Below are positions 43,855-51,772 of a DNA stretch of 64,000 nt, piece by piece; positions within the stretch are counted from its first letter, which is position 1, and each line of letters starts with the position of its first letter. The DNA is taken from assembly GCF_004000985.1 (NCBI RefSeq), contig NZ_BIMH01000001.1, positions 62,001 to 126,000 of the forward strand, given 5' to 3'. Source of the DNA: Paenibacillus validus NBRC 15382 (GTDB lineage: Bacteria > Bacillota > Bacilli > Paenibacillales > NBRC-103111). Position numbers and translations under genes: made by a program. The notes beneath the pieces were generated by a model. That model saw only the letters and a list, made by a program, of their open reading frames with translations, did not search any database and was not told the DNA's origin.

Positions 43855-44036
43855 CAGAACAGGCAGGTCTCCTGGCTCCGGAATTCACATCATCAGCGGC
43901 CTTCCCGATCCACGTTTATCAAGATCAGTGGCAGTATAGCTGAGACTCCTCCGTTACAGTGGCGGGACCGCGTCGGCTTTGCACCGGACTTCCCTATTAA
44001 GCTTTAGCTATGGCTAGAGCACCTTGTTCCCACAGG
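43855..44036 (-). ncRNA. Cobalamin (B12) riboswitch
   Basis: The minus strand has the diagnostic order CCGGTGCAAAGCCGACGCGG, then TCCCGCCACTGTAACGGA, ATACTGCCACTGATC (B12-box region), GGGAAGGCCGCTGATGATG and GGAGCCAGGAGACCTGCC. The P1 arms are near 44030 and 43857. It is about 200 bases upstream of the MetE-like gene, with a terminator in between, so it is expected to switch that gene off in high B12. Confidence 0.93.
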
Positions 44037-44135
44037 TTTTCAGTTGTAATTAATTAAGATCTTATCCTATTATCCTGTTTATATCAAGTTAGAATATAGC
44101 ACAGCGATGCTTTATTACATGACTTATGTGGTTGT

Positions 44136-45302
44136 TCATCTAGCATGCGCTCGCGGCAGATCAGGGAGCTCATTCACCGAAATAACTTCATCGGTTTTCT
44201 TTTGGGGCTTCTGCCAATATTGATCGCTACCTGGCAGATCATCGAACCATGCCGCATCTTCAGGGCAATCCAACACCATGAACTTGCCGTATTCGTTATC
44301 CCGCGACTGGTGATATTTCAGATAGGCCTTTCCGTTATCAATAGCCAGAATTTCGATTTTGCCGGAGGTGTGACTCATGGATAGACGCACCCTTTTACCT
44401 AAGCCTGAAGTGCGCGCCTTGGCTTCTTCCACGATTCGGTACACTTGCTGCAGCGGCAGAACGAACTCGCGATTGCCGGCCACCGGACGATTGACGAAGA
44501 AATAATAGGGGGTTACGCCGGCCCATGACAGCTTATCCAGCAGCTCTGCCAATCGTTCGGGGTTATCGTTGATCCCTCTAAGAATAGGCGTCTGATTGAC
44601 AACAATAGCGCCGGCTTGATGAAGAGCTTCAAAGCCTTTCTTGGCTTCGGCGGTAATCTCGCGAGGATGATTGATATGCGCCATCACATAAATCCGCTGG
44701 TTTACGCTTGAATGACGGCGGATGACTTCCAGCAATCGTTCGTCTTCATAAATCCGCATCGGATTAAAAACAGGTATTTTCGAACCGAGCCGTATAATTT
44801 TAACATGGTCGATTTCTCTTAACCGGCTCAGGATGCTTTCCAATTTGGCTGTTGCCAGAATCAAGCTATCTCCTCCGGTAAGCAGCACGTTGTTAATTTC
44901 CGGATGACTCGCAATGTAGGCTAGACCGGGATCCATATCTTTCGTCGCTTCATGAACGTCATTGCGAAAGAGTCGCTTCCGGAAACAATATCGGCAGTAT
45001 GCACCGCATACTTCAGAAACCAGCAAGAGAGCCGTAGTCCGATATTTGTGCTGGCAGCCCGGCACTACGTAATTGGTATCCTCATCGGAGGCATCCCAGC
45101 GCCCATATTCGGATAACTCCCCTTCATTAGGGATGACCAGCTTTCGGATCGGATCTTCAGGATCGTCCCAATCAATCAGGTTCAAATAATAGTCGTTCAC
45201 CCGAAATACAAACTTATCTGTAATCGGTTTAAGCTTCTTTCTTTCATCCTCAGGAATTTCCAGTATCTTATCAATATCCGTTATATATTTCGGCTGTGTC
45301 AT
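44136..45302 (-). CDS. KamA-family radical SAM aminomutase
   Basis: 388 residues from ATG 45302 with AGGAGGAGC upstream; the long in-frame extension upstream is riboswitch and terminator DNA. The 4Fe-4S cluster motif is C99-x3-C103-x2-C106 (VCGAYCRYCF), and later segments NVLLTGGDSLILATAKLE, GSKIPVFNPMRI, QTPILRGINDNPE and TPYYFFVNRPVAGNREF match lysine/glutamate 2,3-aminomutases. The first substrate Asp (GIND) is kept, but the second Asp of clostridial LAM aligns with Arg in VNRPVAG, so lysine may not be the substrate. Products beta-lysine and beta-glutamate are osmolyte precursors, which fits the c-di-AMP riboswitch upstream. No acetyltransferase ablB gene is adjacent. Confidence 0.82.
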   Translation of the reverse strand: MTQPKYITDIDKILEIPEDERKKLKPITDKFVFRVNDYYLNLIDWDDPEDPIRKLVIPNEGELSEYGRWDASDEDTNYVVPGCQHKYRTTALLLVSEVCGAYCRYCFRKRLFRNDVHEATKDMDPGLAYIASHPEINNVLLTGGDSLILATAKLESILSRLREIDHVKIIRLGSKIPVFNPMRIYEDERLLEVIRRHSSVNQRIYVMAHINHPREITAEAKKGFEALHQAGAIVVNQTPILRGINDNPERLAELLDKLSWAGVTPYYFFVNRPVAGNREFVLPLQQVYRIVEEAKARTSGLGKRVRLSMSHTSGKIEILAIDNGKAYLKYHQSRDNEYGKFMVLDCPEDAAWFDDLPGSDQYWQKPQKKTDEVISVNELPDLPRAHAR

Positions 45303-45401
45303 ATTTGCTCCTCCTACTACGAGTTTTTTCAAACCACAGACCTGATCTGTTCCCTCCTTTTCCTGGAATAAACGATTTGTGCTTTCTTTTAACAAGTAAA
45401 A

Positions 45402-45470
45402 CAAAAAAGACCCGATCGAGACGAACGATATCGCAGCATGGCGATAACCGATCGTCATTCGAAGGGTCTT
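45402..45470 (-). terminator. Second terminator hairpin in the kamA leader
   Basis: On the minus strand AGACCC at the left and GGGTCT at the right, with nested arms (CGATCGG and similar), form a long hairpin followed by TTTTTTG. Together with the hairpin at 45472-45501 it makes tandem terminators downstream of the riboswitch. Confidence 0.55.
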
Positions 45471-45471
45471 C

Positions 45472-45501
45472 AAACAAACAAAAAGACCCTGATCTCGGGT
45501 C
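45472..45501 (-). terminator. First terminator hairpin in the kamA leader
   Basis: GACCC and GGGTC around a seven-base loop are followed by TTTTTGTTTGTTTG on the minus strand. The sequence GGGTCAA upstream (about 45533-45540) can pair with TTGACCC and could act as an anti-terminator, giving a c-di-AMP-responsive switch. Confidence 0.6.
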
Positions 45502-45544
45502 AATAGATGCAGGTTAATGCATGTAGAAACTTGACCCATCTCCT

Positions 45545-45662
45545 GCTGACGAGGTTAGCTGCCGGGCTCGGGAAAGATGGTTCCCTACATCGTTACATGA
45601 TTCGCCCCAATTACATTGGTTCCCCCGCTTTCCGATTCGAAAACCGGAAATTAAGCGTACGT
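45545..45662 (-). ncRNA. Cyclic-di-AMP (ydaO/yuaA-type) riboswitch
   Basis: On the minus strand: CGCTTAATTTCCGG, AAGCGGGGGAACCAAT, TTGGGGCGAATC, GTAGGGAACC, then GAGCCCGGCAGCTAACCTCG. The GGGGGAACC, GGGxGAATC and CAGCTAACCTCG blocks in this order are the hallmarks of the ydaO class. It is upstream of the kamA-family gene with tandem terminators between. In the usual off-switch, high c-di-AMP favours termination. Confidence 0.88.
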
Positions 45663-45703
45663 TTATGATATACAAACATTTTTGATAAGTCAAGGAAATA
45701 TGT

Positions 45704-45853
45704 TTATCTGGTTTCCCGATGTAAGGTGTGTCTTTGGAGACGCGGACAATATTTGCGCATTTCCAATCGTCCGGTTTGATTCTTTTTGTTTTTTGTCGTC
45801 GTATAGTTACGATCTCCCGTTTCCGTGCAAGCCAATGTTACGATTACCCTCAT
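45704..45853 (-). CDS. rpmG: 50S ribosomal protein L33, cysteine-poor (zinc-independent-type) paralogue
   Basis: 49 residues: [20 protein letters not shown], then [20 protein letters not shown] and RHTLHRETR. It is an unmistakable L33, with the Bacillus-type length and the [10 protein letters not shown] signature. In zinc-binding L33 two CxxC pairs are present; here the first is CTET and the second CPRL, so only one Cys of each pair remains. Such C-minus paralogues replace the zinc form in zinc starvation. AGAGGAGGTG precedes ATG 45853, 27 bases after the preceding small gene, and a Zur-like box lies upstream of that gene. It was too short for routine ORF calling. Confidence 0.88.
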   Translation of the reverse strand: MRVIVTLACTETGDRNYTTTKNKKNQTGRLEMRKYCPRLQRHTLHRETR

Positions 45854-45880
45854 CCTGTTCACCTCCTCTACAGTTGCCAA

Positions 45881-46366
45881 TTACCTTGATTGCTCGTCCT
45901 CAAGCTCAGCGAATATTTCCGCGCATCGTTGCATCAGCAAGCAGAAAGAACGGTTGTGTCCGATAAAAAATGAAGAAAGATCGTACCGGTTCCGGCGCGG
46001 CTCCCATGTTACAAGCAGACGGTGTCTCATCCGTGTCAGGGCCAGCTGTACGAATCGATCCGCTGTCGCCGAGCCGGTGATGGTTATATACGCATAGAGC
46101 GAATGATCTTCAGGTTCATCCAATAAACTTACGCCCGCGCAAGAAAATTCCGTCTGGATGCGCGTCCGCTTAAGGAGGGTAAGAGCCATAAGCAGTTCGG
46201 CATCAACCGGGGTGTTCCCCAAAATAACGGTTTGTTTGGGACGCTTTCTTGGCTTCGCCCGCTGCACCCAACAGGCCAATTCCTGTTCCCGGCGTTGCCA
46301 TTGTGTCTGGGAGTGATGACTAATGATCGTCTCATCATCGTTTTGTGTGCTCTTCTTCAATATCAC
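45881..46366 (-). CDS. Conserved hypothetical protein in a predicted zinc-starvation unit
   Basis: 161 residues from GTG 46366; a TTG at 46360 is equally possible behind the G-rich site. The N-terminus is basic and helical (QWQRREQELACWVQRAKPRK). The core (NTPVDAELLMALTLLKRTRIQ, partly quoted; EFSCAGVSLLDEPEDHSLYAYITI) is an alpha/beta domain with conserved-looking pattern, then ADRFVQLALTRMRHRL. I do not recognise a family. It is directly upstream of the zinc-free L33 gene, and a Zur-like box lies 118 bases upstream, so a role in zinc limitation is inferred. Confidence 0.6.
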   Translation of the reverse strand: MILKKSTQNDDETIISHHSQTQWQRREQELACWVQRAKPRKRPKQTVILGNTPVDAELLMALTLLKRTRIQTEFSCAGVSLLDEPEDHSLYAYITITGSATADRFVQLALTRMRHRLLVTWEPRRNRYDLSSFFIGHNRSFCLLMQRCAEIFAELEDEQSR

Positions 46367-46483
46367 ACCCCCCCATGTAAACCGCTATAAACCCAGCACG
46401 CAGGGTTAGGGCACAATTCCCTGACCGGATGTTAGCATTTTTGTCACTACAACTTGGACCGGGGCCGTTCACGACAATAATAT

Positions 46484-46498
46484 TTGTAATTTTTACGA
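46484..46498. promoter_or_regulatory. Zur-like operator
   Basis: On the minus strand TCGTAAA-A-ATTACAA compares with the Bacillus Zur consensus TCGTAAT-N-ATTACGA at 12 of 14 arm positions. It lies 118 bases upstream of the 45881-46366 gene start, and that gene is followed by the zinc-independent-type L33. Confidence 0.6.
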
Positions 46499-46655
46499 TT
46501 ACTTCACATCATACCTTAACCTTAACGGCCAGTCAACTGCGAAGCTTGAAGTTTTTACCTCGCCGACGAGTTTAGGCTGATTTTGCCAGCTCCATAGATC
46601 CTCTCGGTCTTCCGGTAACTTCGCAACGGTTATGCAGGCGGGTCTTCTCCTGCAC

Positions 46656-46690
46656 AACAAAAAGAAGTCTTTCCAAGATCGAAAGACTCC
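46656..46690 (-). terminator. Rho-independent terminator of fur
   Basis: AGTCTTTC and GAAAGACT form a perfect stem with a short loop, followed on the minus strand by TTCTTTTTGTTG. It is just after the fur stop codon. Confidence 0.8.
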
Positions 46691-46706
46691 CCGTCAGCAA
46701 GGCATT

Positions 46707-47183
46707 TTAAGATATTGCCTTGCTTGCTCTTTTACATTCGCTACTTTTGCAGGTGTGATAGGTGCCCATGAAGTCGAGACGATGATCCGTTACTTTAAAG
46801 CCATATTCTTGTTGAAGTCGATTCTCCAATTCAAGCAGCCAATCGTCTTTGATTTCCTTGAGCGCCCCGCATACCGTGCAAATCAAATGATGGTGCATAT
46901 GCGTATGTTCTTCGCTGCGGAGGTCGAAGCGGGCAACCCCGTCTCCGAAGTTCATCTTCTCCACGATATGAAGCTCGGCCAGCAGCTCCAACGTCCGGTA
47001 TACAGTAGCCAGGCCGATATCGGGATATTTGTCTTTCACGAGCATATACACATCCTCGGCGCTCAGATGTTCCTGCTCATTCTCCAATAAAACCCGAACC
47101 GTCGCTTCGCGCTGGGGGGTTAATTTATAGTTGCTGCTCCTCAACTGCCGATTGATTTTGTCGAGTTGTTCCAATACCATCAT
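46707..47183 (-). CDS. fur: Ferric uptake regulator Fur
   Basis: 158 residues. The winged helix (YKLTPQREATVRVLLENEQEH) and dimerisation region (PDIGLATVYRTLELLAELHIVEK, partly quoted) match Bacillus Fur, and the metal ligands EEHTHMHHHLICTVCGAL are intact with the first structural CxxC. The second Cys pair reads CKSSEC, spaced CX4C rather than CX2C, which may still hold the structural zinc. Fur, not PerR or Zur, is preferred from the near identity of the N-terminal half to Fur. A PerR-like box upstream parallels B. subtilis, where PerR controls fur. Confidence 0.88.
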   Translation of the reverse strand: MMVLEQLDKINRQLRSSNYKLTPQREATVRVLLENEQEHLSAEDVYMLVKDKYPDIGLATVYRTLELLAELHIVEKMNFGDGVARFDLRSEEHTHMHHHLICTVCGALKEIKDDWLLELENRLQQEYGFKVTDHRLDFMGTYHTCKSSECKRASKAIS

Positions 47184-47250
47184 GGATGCACTCTCCTTTA
47201 GTCTCGACGCGCGTAAATTTTTTTATTGTCCGCGAAATGAATCTCACTAT

Positions 47251-47265
47251 TTATAATTATTCTAA
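47251..47265. promoter_or_regulatory. PerR-like box upstream of fur
   Basis: TTATAATTATTCTAA matches the PerR consensus TTATAATNATTATAA at 13 of 14 arm positions. It is 68 bases upstream of the fur start codon, near where a promoter is expected. Confidence 0.6.
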
Positions 47266-47429
47266 TCTTATCGCAATTCTAAGTAAGAAGCAATGGAATT
47301 GATTATTCAATTGTCCGCATGAGGCGGAAGATGACAAACACATCGGTCGAACATCATCGCAGCGAGAGCCCCGATTCAGTCCGCTGCATCATCTACAATA
47401 ATCCGTTGTTCGGTCATGGTAACTAATAA

Positions 47430-47458
47430 TTGCTGGGATGCTCATCATATGTTATGAT
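47430..47458 (+). promoter_or_regulatory. Sigma-A-type promoter of the candidate small RNA
   Basis: TTGCTG at 47430-47435 and TATGAT at 47453-47458 are separated by 17 bases and match the -35 and -10 consensus at four and five of six positions. No long coding frame follows; a terminator does, about 90 bases later. Confidence 0.55.
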
Positions 47459-47464
47459 TTATTT

Positions 47465-47584
47465 AATAAAGACCAAGTGCTGCTAACACTTGGCCTCGTA
47501 CAATTGGCTTGGATGGGATTCCCTTCTGAGCTCTCGAAAGACAAAGACCCACCTTCCGCGTTGCCAAACTTGGGGTGGGTTTTT
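47465..47584 (+). ncRNA. Candidate small RNA in the fur-adh intergenic region
   Basis: A good promoter is followed by about 115 bases that begin with a hairpin (CCAAGTG and CACTTGG at 47474-47493), then a C/U-rich stretch (GGGATTCCCTTCTGAGC), and end with the strong terminator ACCCACC...GGTGGGT and TTTT at 47547-47584. No ribosome binding site and start codon pair lies inside. The layout fits an independent non-coding RNA; I do not recognise it as 6S, SRP, RoxS or another known RNA. Function unknown. Confidence 0.5.
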
Positions 47585-47877
47585 ACTTTCTCTTGTTGTT
47601 ATTACTGATGTATGTTAAAAGAGCAATAATAAACATGCCAAACAGAAACATGATCGTTATGGGTCACAGAACATTTCGAGTTTTCATAGAATCCTTGGAA
47701 ATACCGGGTAGTCTCTGCTATGAGAGATTTTCAAGATCGCTCAAGAAAAAAGCTGGTTCAATAAGTATCAAACAACTTTAAGAAGGACATAATCATTTTT
47801 GAATGAAATCTTGAATGCCGGTTTTGGTTACCCTATGTTCCTTATTTAATGAAATATGAATTTCAGGAGGGAAAAAA

Positions 47878-48966
47878 ATGAAAATAAAAGCTGCAGTTAC
47901 TCATAGTATGGGAGAAGAATTTAAAATTGAAGAAGTGGAATTATCCGATCCTAAGGCAAATGAGGTACTAATTAAAGTTGTTGCTTCTGGTGTATGTCAT
48001 ACGGATGCAGTTGCTCGCGATATAGGGTTATCCCCATTTCCAGCCGTATTTGGACATGAGGGTTCCGGGATTGTAGAAAAAGTAGGGGAAGGTGTCAGAA
48101 CCGTCCAACCAGGAGATCATGTTGTATTATCTTATGCATCTTGCGGGCACTGTGAAAATTGTTTGACAGGCCATCCATCTGTTTGTGTGGATTTTAACGC
48201 ATTAAACTTTGGCGGCAAAATGGAAGATGGTACACACCGTTTACATCAACATCATCATGAACTTTCTACTTTTTTTGGACAGTCTTCATTCGGTACTTAT
48301 GCCATAGCAAATGAGAGAAACGTAGTAAAAGTGGACAAAGATGTTGATATAGCCTTATTAGGCCCATTAGGCTGCGGTATTCAAACAGGTAGTGGAACCG
48401 TGTTAAACAAACTAAGACCGCCTTTTGGCAGTTCTATTGCTATTTATGGTACGGGTGCGGTAGGTTTGAGTGCTATCATGGCAGCTAAAATAGTTGGATG
48501 TAAACATATAATTGCCATTGATATCCATGAAAGCCGCTTGGAGCTTGCTAAAGAATTGGGAGCTACCTATGTAATCAACAGTAAACATGCGGACGTTGTT
48601 AAAGAGATTAAGGAAGTTACCAAAGGTGGAACCCACTATGGCATTGACACTACAGGTGTTCCTATTGTGGTGCGTCAAGGTCTGCAAGCACTGCGTCCGC
48701 TTGGTCAACTAGCGATTGTAGGGGTCACCCCTGAGATGAATATCAATGTTCATGAAGAAATTATGGCAGAAGGAAAAACAATGGTAGGAGTCATTGAAGG
48801 CGACGCTGTACCTCAATTGTTCATTCCTGAATTGGTTGAGTACTACAAAAAAGGAATGTTTCCGTTTGATAAATTGGTCAAATTCTATGATTTCACTCAA
48901 ATTAATGATGCATTTGAAGATTCAAAAAAAGGGGTAGCTATCAAACCCATTTTGAAAATTAGCTGA
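47878..48966 (+). CDS. Zinc-dependent alcohol dehydrogenase (aryl-alcohol/XylB-like)
   Basis: 362 residues of the medium-chain dehydrogenase family. Catalytic zinc region SGVCHTDAVARD and FGHEGSGIVEKVG, structural-zinc loop CGHCENCLTGHPSVC, and NAD-binding GTGAVGLSAIMAAKIVG are all intact. It oxidises an alcohol to an aldehyde or the reverse; the extended His/Gln-rich loop HRLHQHHHELSTFFG is common in aryl-alcohol types. Codon choice is clearly more AT-rich than in its neighbours, which suggests acquisition from another Bacillota. CAGGAGGG precedes ATG. It could also handle aldehydes such as those from amine oxidation. Confidence 0.9.
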   Translation: MKIKAAVTHSMGEEFKIEEVELSDPKANEVLIKVVASGVCHTDAVARDIGLSPFPAVFGHEGSGIVEKVGEGVRTVQPGDHVVLSYASCGHCENCLTGHPSVCVDFNALNFGGKMEDGTHRLHQHHHELSTFFGQSSFGTYAIANERNVVKVDKDVDIALLGPLGCGIQTGSGTVLNKLRPPFGSSIAIYGTGAVGLSAIMAAKIVGCKHIIAIDIHESRLELAKELGATYVINSKHADVVKEIKEVTKGGTHYGIDTTGVPIVVRQGLQALRPLGQLAIVGVTPEMNINVHEEIMAEGKTMVGVIEGDAVPQLFIPELVEYYKKGMFPFDKLVKFYDFTQINDAFEDSKKGVAIKPILKIS

Positions 48967-48989
48967 AGCAGGAACTCAGCTATTACTTG

Positions 48990-49014
48990 ACACCGTCACA
49001 TAAAAAGACGGTGT
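48990..49014 (+). terminator. Hairpin terminator of the alcohol dehydrogenase gene
   Basis: ACACCGTC pairs with GACGGTGT around an AT-rich loop, followed by TTTAAC. The T tail is short. Confidence 0.6.
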
Positions 49015-49033
49015 TTAACAGGACCGATAGCAG

Positions 49034-49071
49034 TGACAAGAAGGGGCCGCTCGCGCAGCCCCTTCTTGTCA
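49034..49071 (-). terminator. Perfect 14-bp hairpin closing the GTPase/vWA cluster
   Basis: TGACAAGAAGGGGC at 49034-49047 pairs perfectly with GCCCCTTCTTGTCA at 49058-49071, eight bases after the last stop codon. There is no T run, so the stem may act as an mRNA stabiliser or a factor-dependent terminator. Confidence 0.6.
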
Positions 49072-49078
49072 TACCGTC

Positions 49079-51772
49079 CTACCGGCCGCCGCTGTTGATG
49101 CCGCTCGGCGGAGCGGCAGGCAGCTTAGGACCGATCGGCGACTCCAGCACGATCGTCTTCTGAACCGGCTCGCTGCTGCCGCCGTACTTGTTTTCCGCCC
49201 TCACGGTAATGACGTTCGAGCCGGACGAGAGCACAATGTCTCGACTGACGCTGCTCTTGCCGGCCAGCTCGCCATTGATATAAATGCCCGGCGAGCGGTC
49301 GTAACCATCCGTGGCTTGCGCCTTCAGCGTCACAATGCCTGATGTCGTCCGCTCCGGCAGCTCATCGACTTGAAGCTCCGGAATCGGCTCGATGAAGAAC
49401 GCCACGACCGGCTTCCAGGCGAGAAGCAGCGTGATCAACGCTGCCGTCCCGACAATCGCCGCAAGCAGCGTCGATTTCTTCCTGCGCAGCGCGAAACGCT
49501 GCCACGCGGGAGCCTGCCGCTTCCGGATATCGCGGAACAGCGCGGCAAATGCAGCATTCGGCACGGCCATCAGCCGCTGCCGGACCTGCTTCTGACGCAT
49601 CGCTCCCTTGTCGTACCGATCGAAATAGCGGTTCAGCGCAGCCCGGTAATGCGGATCGATTCCGCCCCGCGCTCCCGGGAAGCGTTCTTCCGCAGCGCTC
49701 CACTCGATGAAATCGTACACCGTCTCTTTGCCGCCTTGTGCCGCCAAGTAATCGAGCAAGGAATCGAAATCGTACGATCCGCGGCTTCCGGACACCCCGT
49801 CTCCGCCCTGATAGAAGCCGAAGGCGATGCGTGAAAATACGGAGCGAGACAGGCCGTCGTCCCACGCGCTGCGAAGGAAGGCTTGCGCCCGTTCCAATTC
49901 CAGCGGTCCAAGCTTGGCAAGCCAGGCCTCCGCTTGGGCCTCACCGCCGCGTTCCAGGGTCAGCACGCGGTACACCGCCGCCCACAATTCAAGCGTCAGC
50001 CGATGGCCCTTCGTCAGGTGAGGCAGAAGCTCAGGAGCCGGCGGGTCCAGCATGAAGCCCAATCGGACCAAATCGTCCGCCCCCAGCTCGCTTAGTGGCA
50101 CCTCTTCCAGCAACCCCAGCTGAATTTCCAGCTTCATCAGCTCTCCGTAATCCACGTAACGCTGCAGGCCTTCCCGTTCGGCCAGTTCGTCGAAGAAGCG
50201 GAACAGCGCCGAGGCCGTCTCGGTCTTCCGTGCCGGCGATTCCTTGCCGAGCAGCCGCTTGACGGCTGTCAGCGTCTCGCCGGCGAGGAAAGTCACCGGC
50301 AGCGCACCCGCATAGGCCAGCCAGAATGTCAGCACCGTCTGCAAGGCGCGAGCCCCCTCGGCCCGTTCCAGCGCGAACGTTGCGCAGCGCTCGGCCGTTC
50401 GCGGAGACAGTCCGCAGAGCTCGCGGAATACGGCCCGGAACGTCTCCGGCCGCTGCTGCACCGGCTCCAACAGCGGAGCGGCAGCGCGAATATCCCCGCC
50501 TGCCGCCGCCCGCAGCACGTATAACGCCAGCGCGCGGCAAAGCAGGGCCCGTTCGCCGCGTTCCAAGCAGGCTTCGCAGCCCAGCATCGCTTCGATCTGC
50601 GCCCGGTCGGCGATGCGCTTGACGTCGGCAGTCTCCAGGCGCAGCAGCCGGACGAGCAGCTCGCGGAGCCGCGGCTTGCCGCGACCGGCTCCCGGCCCGC
50701 TGCTATATACGCCGAGCGCCTTCCACACGCCGACACGGTCGGCGTCGTACAAGGCGTCTTCGCCCTGCTCGATGCCGAACAGCACGGACAGCTCGTCGTA
50801 CGCCGGCAAGGAAAGCGACTGCACCGCATCCTGCCCGAGCAGCGCCTCCTCGCAGAACGCGAACAGCTCCTGCAAACGCTCAGCCTCCTTGCGCAGCGTC
50901 CATATCGTATCGAGCAGTCTGCGCGCCGTCCCTGCCGACTCGGCCCCCGTCGTCTTCCCGGCCGGCAGCTCGAACAGCATGTCCCGTTCGAGCTGCCGGT
51001 CTGCTTGGCGCAGCGCCCCTTTCTCCAGAAACGTCACATGAATATGCTGTTTCCCTTCCGGTTCTCCCGCAAAGGTCAACACGCCCAGTCGTCGCCGGAA
51101 CGCGTAAGGCAGACAATCGAACAGGAGCCTCATCAACTGCCGGGCGTCCGGTTCCGCCTGCGCCGCCTCGGCGTCCAGCACGACGTACACCTTCCGCCGG
51201 TTCGTTACGGATACCATCAGCGACGCGAGCAGCTGTTCGAACACCTCTTGCGTGAGGCCGAAACGGGCCAGCAGCCGATCCGTCTCCACCCGCTTCCCCG
51301 CTTCCGAATGGCCGTAAACGGCGGATGGATCGTGAATCTCCGGCAAGCTTTTGCCCTGCGCGATATCGTAGGAAGTCGCAAAGCCCCCTAACACAAACAG
51401 GCGTTCGGGATGGCGCAGCCATTCATCCTTCCGTTCGGAAGGCACGACGTATTGATGGGTGAAAAACGCGCTCCGCTGTCCGGTGAAATCGGAGGACGTA
51501 TAGACCGTTTGCCCGATCACCAGGTCGCCGTTGTCCGCATGATACACGGACAGCGCCGCCGGGTACGCCGCTTCCGATGGCCCGTCCCCCGATTCCGGCA
51601 GGTCGCGAGGACCCTTGTAGAAGCAGTACGGATGCAGCGCGTTTTTGATGAAGGCCGGGTCAAGACCGGGCGACACGGCTACCGTATCGAAGCCTTCGTT
51701 CGTTCGAAAGACGCCTTCCCGCTCCCGCGTAAAATAATGCTGTTGAATGCTGCGATGCGGATTTGCATTCAC
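49079..51772 (-). CDS. GAP1-N-like GTPase-associated membrane protein with extracytoplasmic Ig-like tail
   Basis: 897 residues. The N-terminal 150 residues (REREGVFRTNEGFDTVAVSP, ALHPYCFYKGP, FFTHQYVVPSER) resemble the GAP1-N domain reported next to bacterial double GTPases. The long middle (about 150-780) is helical and leucine-rich without a known motif. One membrane helix follows near 795-815 (LLAAIVGTAALITLLLAW), and the C-terminus is an Ig/Big-like beta domain (GSNVITVRAENKYGGSSEP) predicted outside the cell. It overlaps the GTPase gene by four bases, so the two are translationally coupled. A role as membrane partner or effector of the GTPase is inferred. Confidence 0.7.
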   Translation of the reverse strand: MNANPHRSIQQHYFTREREGVFRTNEGFDTVAVSPGLDPAFIKNALHPYCFYKGPRDLPESGDGPSEAAYPAALSVYHADNGDLVIGQTVYTSSDFTGQRSAFFTHQYVVPSERKDEWLRHPERLFVLGGFATSYDIAQGKSLPEIHDPSAVYGHSEAGKRVETDRLLARFGLTQEVFEQLLASLMVSVTNRRKVYVVLDAEAAQAEPDARQLMRLLFDCLPYAFRRRLGVLTFAGEPEGKQHIHVTFLEKGALRQADRQLERDMLFELPAGKTTGAESAGTARRLLDTIWTLRKEAERLQELFAFCEEALLGQDAVQSLSLPAYDELSVLFGIEQGEDALYDADRVGVWKALGVYSSGPGAGRGKPRLRELLVRLLRLETADVKRIADRAQIEAMLGCEACLERGERALLCRALALYVLRAAAGGDIRAAAPLLEPVQQRPETFRAVFRELCGLSPRTAERCATFALERAEGARALQTVLTFWLAYAGALPVTFLAGETLTAVKRLLGKESPARKTETASALFRFFDELAEREGLQRYVDYGELMKLEIQLGLLEEVPLSELGADDLVRLGFMLDPPAPELLPHLTKGHRLTLELWAAVYRVLTLERGGEAQAEAWLAKLGPLELERAQAFLRSAWDDGLSRSVFSRIAFGFYQGGDGVSGSRGSYDFDSLLDYLAAQGGKETVYDFIEWSAAEERFPGARGGIDPHYRAALNRYFDRYDKGAMRQKQVRQRLMAVPNAAFAALFRDIRKRQAPAWQRFALRRKKSTLLAAIVGTAALITLLLAWKPVVAFFIEPIPELQVDELPERTTSGIVTLKAQATDGYDRSPGIYINGELAGKSSVSRDIVLSSGSNVITVRAENKYGGSSEPVQKTIVLESPIGPKLPAAPPSGINSGGR

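Noticed and set aside
46707-47183. Reading this gene as Zur or PerR
   Set aside because: The N-terminal half follows Bacillus Fur very closely; the Zur-like box nearby belongs to another unit.
47575-47781. 68-residue plus-strand frame after the small RNA terminator
   Set aside because: No ribosome binding site, low-complexity Leu run, overlaps the terminator.
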